In this document: positions 19,101 to 26,173 of the stretch, piece after piece | Position numbering within the stretch: position 1 is the first letter of the stretch | How the letters are laid out: each line of letters starts with the position of its first letter | Assembly: GCA_958295885.1 (NCBI GenBank) | Contig: OY282380.1 | Coordinates: 496,001-560,000 of the forward strand | DNA from: Arenicellales bacterium | Lineage (GTDB): Bacteria; Pseudomonadota; Gammaproteobacteria; Arenicellales; JAJDZL01 | Reading direction: 5' to 3' | DNA length: 64,000 bases | Translations under genes and position numbers: made by a program | Notes under the pieces: model-generated | Told to the model about the DNA's origin: nothing | What the model saw: the letters and a program-made list of their open reading frames with translations, nothing else | The model's database searches: none

Positions 19101-19277
19101 AAATCCACTCAAGCCCAGTTTCTCATTCCGATGGCCGTCACGCTGGTATTTGGACTTGCGTTTTCGATGATTCTGGTTTTGTTCTTTATCCCTGCCGTAC
19201 TTACACTTTACGAGAGAATCGTTGAAAAAATCAGAGATTACTGGAAATCCAAATCCCTCGCTCTGTCAGCAGAATAG
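16149..19277 (+). CDS. RND transporter (AcrB/HAE family)
   Basis: A 1042-residue inner-membrane antiporter of normal length: one membrane segment near residue 20, a large periplasmic loop, membrane segments about 335-480, a second loop and segments about 860-1030. The proton-relay aspartates of TM4 are present (GIIVDDAIVVGEDALTRF). TM10 has NNAIVLVVFYKRIR. It ends with an ordinary cytoplasmic tail. Substrate is unknown; the group spans drug, bile and lipid exporters. It forms an operon with the adaptor and is followed immediately by transposase debris. Confidence 0.93.
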   Translation: MERKNILDIFATHPVAMNILMLIIFVGGIYVISRINVQFFPDFKLDFVEVRTDWLGAAAEDVEQSITNRLELELKNVDDLKNLTSESRFGVSLVFLEFIPGIDIATAKEEVQSLVDTVVSDLPEEAERPVVREVKRYELIANLVIAGHSIDQLRVLANEFKDDLLARGVGKINVKGLPVEEIAIQVPGETLRDLGLNLHQIGQRIQSHSYDSSVGISGRNDSAREIRFLDQRRSELSFENVPVIVDSDGRYISLGDIATIKRQPKSDQVFLTYRGKPAVQLTLQRQKSTDTLKSADVLYDWMDEITPQLPPAVEISVYSDQSIALRDRLRVLINNGLVGLILVLIVLYVFLNTRLAFWVAMGIPVSLFGAISILYLSGGSLNMITLFGFIMTIGIIVDDAIVVGEDALTRFSRNSSPAEAACGASRRMFVPIIAASLTTIFAFLPVMIISGIIGVVLGQIALVVVCVVATSLIEAFFILPGHLRHSFEGIVRRSKGIKPSLVDRFVAHVRDHWFRRAITTSISNPITTICIGLGLLIVTVGLFASGRLSYSFFPTPELNEVFVNVTFSAGTPRSTVDQYLEEIEELLYETDSELGGNLVRFSMVQHGSTHGDDGDRRRIGRNYGSVVAELVQSDSREVRTTEFLRGWESKIQHVPGLETVIVLTTTAGPPGRDIEVEISGPSKTAAKNAAISLTEYLQELPGVYGILDNTSYGNQQQIMKLTPLGQTLGLTVNEVSRQLRSSIEGIIIQSFTTKYHDIEVKLTLPASEKNQASELDNIHIVLPSGESIPLLDVVVIHPSRGFDSLLHRNGDFSIEVSASVDEATANTNEILQHLETEIRPQIEETYGVSWAQGKRLEDQTATEASMKTGAMIALVLIYLTLAWIFGSYTWPLFVMLAIPFGVVGAAWGHFILGIPFTIITILGLIGLSGIVVNNAIVLVVFYKRIRIAGLGIKQAMVEAGCRRLRPVVLSTLTTIVGLLPLLFEKSTQAQFLIPMAVTLVFGLAFSMILVLFFIPAVLTLYERIVEKIRDYWKSKSLALSAE

Positions 19278-19280
19278 TTC

Positions 19281-19745
19281 TTTAGGGACGTTGCTCTCAA
19301 CGACAAGTGAATCGCAGCGCGTGTGCAGTGGAGCGTCGGCTTCGACTCCGCAAATCCGATGACCGCCTGCACTGCCAACTTATTGATGGCATCCAGCAGC
19401 TCGGGACTCAAAAGCGCAATGTTGTCGACCAGAGTCTGGCGCGTACTGATCGAAATCATATCCCTCGCGGCCGTGCCCAAGCATCTGCCGCAGCGGCGCA
19501 TAGTGATTGGCAAATGTTCGACCGCTGCTTGAACACCGCCAGCACCACAATGCTCCACAGCTTCATGCCAAGGCGTCCGAGGCAGTGCCCTACCTCCGCA
19601 TAGACTTTCAGTTCCATCAGCTCAAACAGCTGTCTGCGAGTGGGAGCGTCGGCATACATCGATTGCAGCCCTCGCAACAAAACCTTGGTGGGTGTTGTCT
19701 CGGCATTGGGGATCCAGTTCAATCTGCTCAATCTGCACTTAAGTG
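19281..19745 (-). pseudogene. ISNCY-type transposase, N-terminal remnant
   Basis: Two minus frames overlap: one reads TKVLLRGLQSMYADAPTRRQLFELME and GMKLWSIVVLAVFKQRSNI; the next reads ARDMISISTRQTLVDNIALLSPELLDAINKLAVQAV. These are the front half of the transposase group usually called ISNCY (LRGLQ.IY / MKLW.I.VL / LQTI.DNV.LL.PE.L..IN..VV). A frameshift lies near 19,500 and the DDE part is absent. Confidence 0.65.
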
Positions 19746-20587
19746 AGCTTGCTTTTCAGTTGCTCGGTGTGTCTCATGCGACTGGAAACCTCGAAGATCG
19801 CTTGAATTGTGTAATAATTGGAGAATTTTCTTCATTTACTATTTTCGGGAAATCTTCATTGATTATCATTAGATTATTCTTCATTAAATCAATAGGTCAT
19901 TATTCGTCAGACAGACACTGGTTAGCTTCAGTAAGCCCTTTAAAGACACAAGATTTAAGCCCGATAAGCTTCTATTCGAGCCGCTTCCGAATTTATTCCC
20001 CGCCTATGCCGAATCACCGCCTTTAAACCGAAAACCTTCACCACAATCCATTCGATAGTGATTCGCACTGACAAGTCGAGTTCCCGGTTGCAAGGGAGCA
20101 TTTCAACAAATGGACAAACAGTATTACAAATGTGACGAACGGTGGGATTCAATTGAGGCTGTGAAAGCATAACGAAGTTGCAAATTTTCAAATGTATGGA
20201 AACGTACATCATTGTGACTGATCCATCTGGAATCGTTGAAATAGGCTGCGCTGTTCTAATGCTGGACGTCTGCCAGCTGAGCTGGATGAATAAATTCGAA
20301 GACGGCAGATCAGTCGTTCGCTGAATGATGGCGGAAATTCCCTTTTAACGGTCATCCAACAGGCTGAAACTTCGGTCGCGCAACCGACGCGCCGTCTGCA
20401 ATTGCCGGCATTACAGTCGCACCAGCAGGCAGGCTTTGTCCGAATCCAAGCTGCGGCCATAAAACGCGCTCAGCAACCGATTGAAACCTGCCCTGATTGA
20501 ATCAAATTCGACAAAAGGCGATCAAAAATCCGCCTTGTTCTCACAGCTCAGCACGCGAAATCGTTCTATCGACCCAACAAGAAACAG
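19746..20587. other. Long gap with no recognisable gene
   Basis: Minus frames at 19,955-20,212 and 20,209-20,460 have no motif I can name. The last 50 bp (20,540-20,585) resemble 8,899-8,939. Probably old mobile-element DNA between the ISNCY scrap and the second rpn unit. Confidence 0.35.
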
Positions 20588-21983
20588 CCCTGCATTGAAC
20601 GGCAATGCGGTTGAAATGTTCAACTGGTTCAAATAAAATTAATTCAGTCTACAGTCCTAAAAATTTCGTCCTTCCTCGAGCAGGACGGGCGAGCAGCTGC
20701 GATGATGGACCGATTGTTCTTGCATGAATCAATTGATTGTGCCGTTCACCGTCGTTGAATGTTTCAGTTTCCTTGGGATTCTCGCCTGTCAAAAGGCAAA
20801 TTCACTGTGGAATGTTTTCATTTGAGTCTTTCGCAGGTTTCTTTGTGCGACGGTGACTGCGAATCGAATTCAAATTTCCGTACTCCTGCTAAAGAAGGAT
20901 TAGTTATGTCTGCTTCATCAACCAAATTCGATCACGATCCTCTTTTCAGACTATTGTTTTCTCACCCTTTCTTGGTGGAGGAACTGCTGCGCGGCTTTTT
21001 TTCTTCACATCCTTGGTGCAAAGGCTTGAAATATGATACGCTGCAGTCAATGCGAGCCAGTTTTGTCGCCGAACTCAAAGAAAGGTCAAAATTAATCCAG
21101 CGTCACGCCGATTCCGTGTGGCGAGTGGAAACCGAACGAGGTTCGGTCTGGTTGATTATTGCACTGGAATTTCAGTCGTCAGTCGATCTCGACATGGCGG
21201 TTCGGATGCAGGTATACCGTGCATTGCTGCAGCAGGTGGTGCGCGAACAAAAAAACAAGAAACAGGGGCGGCACTATCCGGCGATCATACCGATCGTCAT
21301 TTATAATGGACTGAAGCCTTGGACGGCAGCTTTGGGACTGCGGGATTTGATTGAGAGCCAAGATCCGATGTTCCCGGTTCAGTGGTATGCTCAGCAGGAA
21401 TATTATCTGTTTGATCTGTCTCAGCAGGGTGCGGCAGCTCGGAAGCTGAAGGGGAATGTGATGGCGGGTTTAGTGGGTTTGGAAGGAACCGACTCCATAG
21501 ACGTGATTTGTGAATTGGCAGACGAGATCAGGTCGAGTTGCGAGAACGCTGGGAATGAATACCTGCTGAAGGACATTTCTAAATGGTTTGTTAAGGAGTA
21601 TTTGGCACTAAGGAACCCGCAATTTAGCAAGGAATTTAAAGGAGTGACAGACATGGTAGCGATAGTCGAAAAATTTAAGGGCTGGACTTCTCGTGAGTTT
21701 AGACAAGGTATTGAGAAAGGCCTTGAGGAAGGTATTGAGAAAGGCCTTGAGAAAGGCCTTGAGGAAGGTATTGAGAAAGGTCGTGAGGAAGGCCGTCGGG
21801 AAGGTATCGAGGAAGCGCAGCAACGATATGCCCGTAAATTACTTGCAATGGGAATGCGCATTGAAGATGTATGTGATGTTACGGAATTGAGGCCGGAGCA
21901 GGTTGAGCAACTTCGAAACAACGCGCATTGAGTTCGAATTTCTGAACCGTGCGGCCGTTGACAGGAGACAAGCGGGTGTTGAA
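20588..21983 (+). repeat. rpn unit, copy 2 (inverted relative to 9.0-10.4 kb)
   Basis: The same unit as 8,990-10,372 in opposite orientation. It begins with an IS66-like gene end (LNGNAVEMFNWFK then stop, 20,605-20,637), a GC-rich imperfect hairpin near 20,680, then rpn, then GGCCGTTGACAGG. The pair bounds a 10.2 kb segment with yicC, the glycosyltransferase and the RND pump. Confidence 0.75.
20906..21931 (+). CDS. Rpn family PD-(D/E)XK nuclease (YhgA-like), copy 2
   Basis: Same protein as at 9054-10046, here 341 residues. The ATG at 20906 follows AAGAAGGATTAGTT, a good ribosome site; the frame is open further upstream to 20759 but that part is the shared non-coding flank. The core is intact (FDHDPLFRLLFSH, WLIIALEFQSSVDLDMA, YPAIIPIVIYNG). 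The C-terminus differs from copy 1 by an expanded Gly-x-x-Glu tract encoded by imperfect 12-bp repeats (about 21,709-21,812), then LLAMGMRIEDVCDVTEL. Tract length is the main difference between the copies. Predicted activity is DNA cleavage; the natural role is unclear. Confidence 0.85.
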   Translation: MSASSTKFDHDPLFRLLFSHPFLVEELLRGFFSSHPWCKGLKYDTLQSMRASFVAELKERSKLIQRHADSVWRVETERGSVWLIIALEFQSSVDLDMAVRMQVYRALLQQVVREQKNKKQGRHYPAIIPIVIYNGLKPWTAALGLRDLIESQDPMFPVQWYAQQEYYLFDLSQQGAAARKLKGNVMAGLVGLEGTDSIDVICELADEIRSSCENAGNEYLLKDISKWFVKEYLALRNPQFSKEFKGVTDMVAIVEKFKGWTSREFRQGIEKGLEEGIEKGLEKGLEEGIEKGREEGRREGIEEAQQRYARKLLAMGMRIEDVCDVTELRPEQVEQLRNNAH

Positions 21984-22301
21984 TCCCAAATTAATTTGAA
22001 TCGGATTATCCAAGTTAAATCAGAACGATAATCATTCAATGGATCACATTATTCCGACATTTTCGCCCTGCTTGAAGCGGGCAGAGTGGCGGAGAATGTT
22101 GCGTGCCAGCAGCTTGAACTTGTCTTCAATTTCACAGTTTCGCTCAGATTCTCCAGAGTTGGCTTGATAAGGAAACGGTAAATTCACAGCCTCAATTGCA
22201 CTGCTTCGCTGAATTGGTGATTGCTCCAATTATCCGCTATGCCTAATCTACTTGCGGACAGCTGCAATTGACGCGTCAAAAACCGCGGTTTTTTGTCCGC
22301 C
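21984..22301. other. Gap with no supportable gene
   Basis: A 61-codon minus frame (22,044-22,229) has a helical, charged end (EIEDKFKLLARNILRHSARF) vaguely like the start of IS66 proteins, but this is too weak to call. Confidence 0.3.
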
Positions 22302-22604
22302 CTACCTGCGAAACCATTCAACTCCGAATTTCTTGATATGCTCACGCAAATTGTCATTTCTAATTGACTTTTCCAACAGCAGGTCAACGCGTTGTGGGAC
22401 TGTTGTCTCGTCAATTCCAATGGCGAGCTTGGCTTGGTCGGAGGGCGTCAGTTGATCTCCGAACAATACTAAGTCAACATCTGAAGCGGTTGAAAACGTC
22501 TGTACAGCTCTCGATCCGAATAGCACAACCCGCTCCACCCTTTCATTGGCCGCGAGTATATGAATTATTGTTTCGCGATGCCTCTGTTTTAAACCATCGA
22601 TCAT
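22302..22604 (-). CDS. MNT-type nucleotidyltransferase antitoxin (HI0073-like)
   Basis: A 100-residue single-domain nucleotidyltransferase. The active-site pattern VVLFGSRAVQ through SDVDLVLFG gives GSx10DxD, followed by VDLLL with the third acidic residue. Its ATG overlaps the stop of the upstream HEPN gene by 4 bp (ATGA), so the two are co-translated. In characterised HEPN/MNT modules the transferase blocks the HEPN RNase by attaching AMP to the tyrosine of RX4HXY. Both partners are intact here. Confidence 0.88.
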   Translation of the reverse strand: MIDGLKQRHRETIIHILAANERVERVVLFGSRAVQTFSTASDVDLVLFGDQLTPSDQAKLAIGIDETTVPQRVDLLLEKSIRNDNLREHIKKFGVEWFRR

Positions 22605-23020
22605 TTGGCGCGAACTGCCGATAAAGTCTGATGCAATCGATGCAGCATCGGATGATATTCGTCTTTAATCAAGGTCTTGACTTCCTCTGCGATGGCATTG
22701 TCGTAAATGTGGCTCAACTTGTTACGTTTTTCAAGAGCTTCCAGAAAACATTCGTTGTCTCTTTCATTGAGATACGAAGACTCGAAACTCTGACGTATTA
22801 CTGCACGAGGACTATTCAGGCCACAGCCTTCATAGCAGAGTAAATCCTTCAACACTTTCCAGCCAAGTTCGTATGTAAACATGAATGTTCGCGCTAATCC
22901 GGCCAATTCCAGGTCACTGTAGGATTTCTGTTCACAAGCAGTTTGCAACTGCTTCAGAGCTTTACTGAAATTTTCAAATCGTTGCTTCCATCGAATCTCA
23001 TCAAGATTGCTCACTTTCAA
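22601..23020 (-). CDS. HEPN-domain toxin / nucleotidyltransferase partner (HI0074-like)
   Basis: An all-helical 139-residue protein of the HI0074 family: RWKQRFENFSKALKQLQTAC, LARTFMFTYELGWKVLKDLL, PRAVIRQSFE, and EKRNKLSHIYDNAIA. The last carries RNKLSHIY, a complete RX4HXY ribonuclease motif. The family forms a complex with the nucleotidyltransferase encoded next. It starts at ATG 23020. The remnant of a type I methyltransferase gene lies just upstream on the same strand; MNT/HEPN genes often sit in such defence islands. Confidence 0.88.
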   Translation of the reverse strand: MKVSNLDEIRWKQRFENFSKALKQLQTACEQKSYSDLELAGLARTFMFTYELGWKVLKDLLCYEGCGLNSPRAVIRQSFESSYLNERDNECFLEALEKRNKLSHIYDNAIAEEVKTLIKDEYHPMLHRLHQTLSAVRAK

Positions 23021-23059
23021 TATCTCCGAATCTGACCGCTATTATCTTGGCTACGGCAG

Positions 23060-23475
23060 CCTTGTCCAATTTGCGTGATTCAATCTTTTGTTTTCGATGT
23101 TGTCCTGTCGGCTGTCGCATATTCTTTGGGCAACGCCCCTTTTGAGTACCGAATTGTCTCGTTCAACTTCAATCATGGCCTCATTCACAAATTGGCCAAT
23201 AGTTAGTTGCGTCGCAGCGATCTTAGGAGCTTTCAAAGGGCTTCAGCAGGTACCCAGAAGATATTTTCAGAGATGTACTCGTCACAGTCTTCAGCGGCTT
23301 CCTCACCCCAATCAACAAGCGCTTCATTTCGTTTCTCATCGAGAGTGTCGAAAAAATATTTCAGAAGAACTAAGCCAAGTACAGCATGCTTGTCCTAAGC
23401 CGCATCCATTGAACCTCGCAGAGCATCTGAAATTCCCCATAAATCAGCCTCAAAACCTGTAGCAGCTCCACTAGA
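23060..23475 (-). pseudogene. hsdM: Type I restriction-modification methyltransferase (hsdM), N-terminal remnant
   Basis: The minus strand reads GFEADLWGISDALRGSMDAA, a stop, DKHAVLGLVLLKYFFDTLDE, EEAAEDCDEYISENIFWVP, then after frameshifts QLTIGQFVNEAMIEVERDN and KGALPKEYA. This is the N-terminal helical domain of HsdM (L.G..DAAEYKH..L..IFLKYISD). The methylase domain, hsdS and hsdR are missing. Stops and frameshifts make it dead. Confidence 0.75.
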
Positions 23476-23688
23476 TACAGCAACTTCACTGTTTTTTAGA
23501 TTTCAGATTTATTGTTCTTTTCACTACCAATTAATTTTCGTAGTATTTTCAAACTGGTTTGTTCTATCGGACATCTCAGCTCACACTGCATCAAATTGTG
23601 AAAATCTATTTTATAATCTTATTTATCAATCACTTATCTGCATTCATGGTCTGGAACTTCTGTATATTGCAATACTGCCAGATGCTGC
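23476..23688. other. AT-rich gap
   Basis: No gene or clear signal is visible between the hsdM relic and the endonuclease-gene fragment. Confidence 0.35.
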
Positions 23689-23900
23689 CTATATATTAAT
23701 GCTGACCGTCACCGGTTTATGGTCTGACCCATCTGCATCTAATTCTATGGAGACCGAAGTGATACGATGACGCAATGAGCAGCTGACAAAACAATAATCC
23801 ATTCGAACGTCTTCTCCTCTGCGTTCTGCAGTGATGCCAGACAGTTCGTCGTTAGTGAACTAATTCCAATCTTCCATATGACCATCCAAATCGATCACAC
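23689..23900 (-). pseudogene. C-terminal fragment of an EEP-family nuclease gene
   Basis: The minus strand reads RVIDLDGHMEDWN, a stop, then NDELSGITAERRGEDVRMDY, CFVSCSLRH and SIELDADGSDHKPV to a stop at 23,689. It matches the last 65 residues of the intact gene at 34.9 kb. The last 50 codons are almost identical in DNA, whereas the codons before them diverge sharply. No upstream part of the gene is present. Confidence 0.75.
23709..23854 (+). repeat. 146-bp direct repeat, left copy (island boundary)
   Basis: Colinear without gaps to 34,886-35,031; by eye five mismatches in 146 bp. The similarity ends abruptly on the right at GTTA. It brackets the IS and the Zorya operon. Confidence 0.8.
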
Positions 23901-24350
23901 GATAATAATAAAAATAGAAGTTCGAGGTGTCAATTATGTTTGAAGTGCATCTCTGTCTTTCGATTGTAGAGCACATCAAATGACTAATTTGAGTATTTCA
24001 GGTGGCGAATCTTATTGATTTCGATTGGAAAGTGTTCGGTAGCTTATCCTTCAAACAGATATCATTGACAGTGGCGAAAACGAGCCTCTTTGATGGTTTT
24101 GGTTAGCAAACAGACTATAGAAAAGCGCTCAGCTTGTTTTGTACGGTTAGGGAATTCAACCGCAAATCGCAAAAATCGTCAGTAAAAAAAGCAATTCCGT
24201 TTTCTAAATTTATCGAAAAATAACCGCAAAACTTGTACTAAAGATAGTTTGATGCAGCCGAATCACAGCCGTTCGCGGTACGACGTCGGCTTTTTATTCG
24301 AAACCGGAATGTTCGTGAGTAATAAATTAAGAACGACGTATTCTGTGATA
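23901..24350. other. AT-rich gap before the IS element
   Basis: About 450 bp with no frame I can support. Confidence 0.35.
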
Positions 24351-24388
24351 TTAACTTACTCAAGTTTCTGGATTCAAAATAATCTAAT

Positions 24389-25891
24389 TCAGCCTGATAA
24401 AACAGCTGGATCATCATCAATTTCTAGGCTGAGGACATCCAATTGAAGTGAGGTCTCAAGGAATTGTTCGACTTGGCGGTCAATGGTTTGCATCACCAAG
24501 TCAAGACTGTGTTCGGTGAGGGTTTTGCCAGCGCGGATGGAACGGTACGCCAAGGAACGGAAATAGTTCCACAGGCGGCGGGCGAAACTGAGCATATCCA
24601 GCTGTTCTTTAATCTGTTCGCGCACTTCAGGGACGTTTTGTCCGTGGCCGTTTAAAGCCGCATAGGTGAGCAGCAGATGACGGACCGCACAAAGATGAAT
24701 GGACGCGATGTACGAGGCGAAACTGCGAGTCTGTTCGGACAGAAACCCCAAGTGTTGCTTGGCCTCCTTGAAATAAACTTCCACGCTCCAACGGAGCGAA
24801 TATGCCCGCAGCATTTGTTCGGCGCTCAACTGAGGATCAGTGGTCAGAAACAGAGCCCATTTCTTCTTTCTGCTGCTTCGTTTCTCGGCATCCAAGCCGC
24901 GCAGGAACAGCAGTTTCACCCGCTGCCATCGCTCTGGCTTGCGCACATCGGTTTCAAGATTCAGCTGTACCGTAAAAGACGCCACTCGCCACGGCAAATC
25001 CGCGGCTTTGCGCCATTTTCCGCGTATCGCCGCGGCATACAGTTCGTTGGCGTCCAACAGCAGTTCATTCCCATCTGCCTGGCGCAAGCGATATTTCAGA
25101 TTCCCTCTTTTCATGCGTAGCACCGCAGTTAGCTCCAGCTCCAGCGCAGCGTTGATGATGCACTTGGTTCCATACCACGAATCGGCGACCAGATACGATG
25201 CCTCAAAGCCCATACGCAACGCTTTTTTCAACATGCTGATGACCATTTGCGGCTTGCTTTGCTCCCGCGCACAGCGATCGCGACGAGCCACAACACTGCG
25301 ACCATCTTGATGCTCATGATTCAGTCCCTGCACGCTCTTGGAACTGATGAACAGATCCGAGTCCAACGGCAGAAAGCCGTCTTCTGCCGCCAGTCCCAAG
25401 GTCACCACCTGCTGTCCGATCACGGTTTTCTTCAGGCAGTGATCATAGTGCGCCGAAACGCCTTCCATCTTCTTGCAGCGACGAACTTTAATGGTGTCGT
25501 CGATCACAAAGGCCCGTAGCGACGAGCGCTGAAAACCACAGCGCTGATAGACCGCTCGAGCCACCCGGCAGTTCAGGCTGCGCCAGTTGAGATCCTCACG
25601 CTTGAAAAATTCATACACCGCGTCTTTGCGCGCTTGGAAAAACTGCTGCATCGAATCACGGCAGAACATGGCGATCGAAGAGCCACACAGCCAACGCCAC
25701 ATCAACAGCAGAAACACCGTTTCGCGCGCACTCAAACCACTGCGCTTGGTCATGCCGGCTCGACCCAGGTGTCCGTTCAGGCCCAATGCACTCCATATCT
25801 GGGCTAGCAGATTGTCGATGCGCAGCTGTGGGTCCTTCACCGTCGGTTCAATATTGTGTGGCAGATTGAATTTATTGTTAAAATGGTTCAC
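24389..25891 (-). CDS. IS4-family DDE transposase
   Basis: An intact 500-residue transposase. Catalytic residues are visible: first Asp in AFVIDDTIKV, second Asp in YLVADSWYGTK, and the Glu in YSLRWSVEVYFKEAKQHLGF, which also gives the IS4 signature Y-x2-R-x3-E-x6-K. The N-terminal region (LSARETVFLLLMWRWLCGSS) is the usual helical DNA-binding part. It fills the element almost from end to end. No frameshift, so probably active. Confidence 0.92.
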   Translation of the reverse strand: MNHFNNKFNLPHNIEPTVKDPQLRIDNLLAQIWSALGLNGHLGRAGMTKRSGLSARETVFLLLMWRWLCGSSIAMFCRDSMQQFFQARKDAVYEFFKREDLNWRSLNCRVARAVYQRCGFQRSSLRAFVIDDTIKVRRCKKMEGVSAHYDHCLKKTVIGQQVVTLGLAAEDGFLPLDSDLFISSKSVQGLNHEHQDGRSVVARRDRCAREQSKPQMVISMLKKALRMGFEASYLVADSWYGTKCIINAALELELTAVLRMKRGNLKYRLRQADGNELLLDANELYAAAIRGKWRKAADLPWRVASFTVQLNLETDVRKPERWQRVKLLFLRGLDAEKRSSRKKKWALFLTTDPQLSAEQMLRAYSLRWSVEVYFKEAKQHLGFLSEQTRSFASYIASIHLCAVRHLLLTYAALNGHGQNVPEVREQIKEQLDMLSFARRLWNYFRSLAYRSIRAGKTLTEHSLDLVMQTIDRQVEQFLETSLQLDVLSLEIDDDPAVLSG

Positions 25892-25912
25892 GCTTTAGCC
25901 TCGTTTGGTTTG

Positions 25913-25942
25913 TTGATATTTTTGAAAAAATGACATTATACA
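25913..25942 (+). promoter_or_regulatory. Possible outward sigma-70 promoter in the IS end
   Basis: TTGATA at 25,913 and TATACA at 25,937, with an 18-bp spacer, face out of the element toward zorA, whose start is about 230 bp downstream. IS ends often drive neighbouring genes, but this match is modest and AT-rich DNA produces such pairs by chance. Confidence 0.3.
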
Positions 25943-26173
25943 CCATTCGGGGCTAATTTAATACATTGAATCAATTACTTACATTTTATTTTCCAGTCAT
26001 TTTTGAACCCAGAAACTTGAGTTAACTTATAGACTTTCTAATTCATCGACTGTTTCAATCACTTGCTAACAGAGTAAATTTCTTTCGTTTTAAACTGGTT
26101 GAATCTAAGTGACTCTTTTGCTGCAAAGGAAAATAAACATACTAGTGCAAAGGTAATTCGTGGATGAACTGTA

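Larger units (their letters stand above)
24359..26021 (-). mobile_element. IS4-family insertion sequence, complete
   Basis: Terminal inverted repeats of 21 bp with one mismatch lie at 24,359-24,379 and 26,001-26,021, each starting CTCAAGTTTCTGG from the outside. They are flanked by a perfect 8-bp target duplication TTAACTTA (24,351-24,358 and 26,022-26,029). The element is 1,663 bp with one intact transposase gene on the minus strand. Intact ends and a perfect duplication indicate a recent insertion, about 150 bp before zorA. Confidence 0.9.

Noticed and set aside
21709..21812. 12-bp repeats suggesting a CRISPR or phase-variable tract
   Set aside because: They encode the Gly-x-x-Glu tract known from Rpn proteins; period of 12 keeps frame, so no on/off switching.
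25247..25898. Plus-strand frames antisense to the IS4 transposase
   Set aside because: Shadow frames of an intact transposase with clear DDE residues on the other strand.
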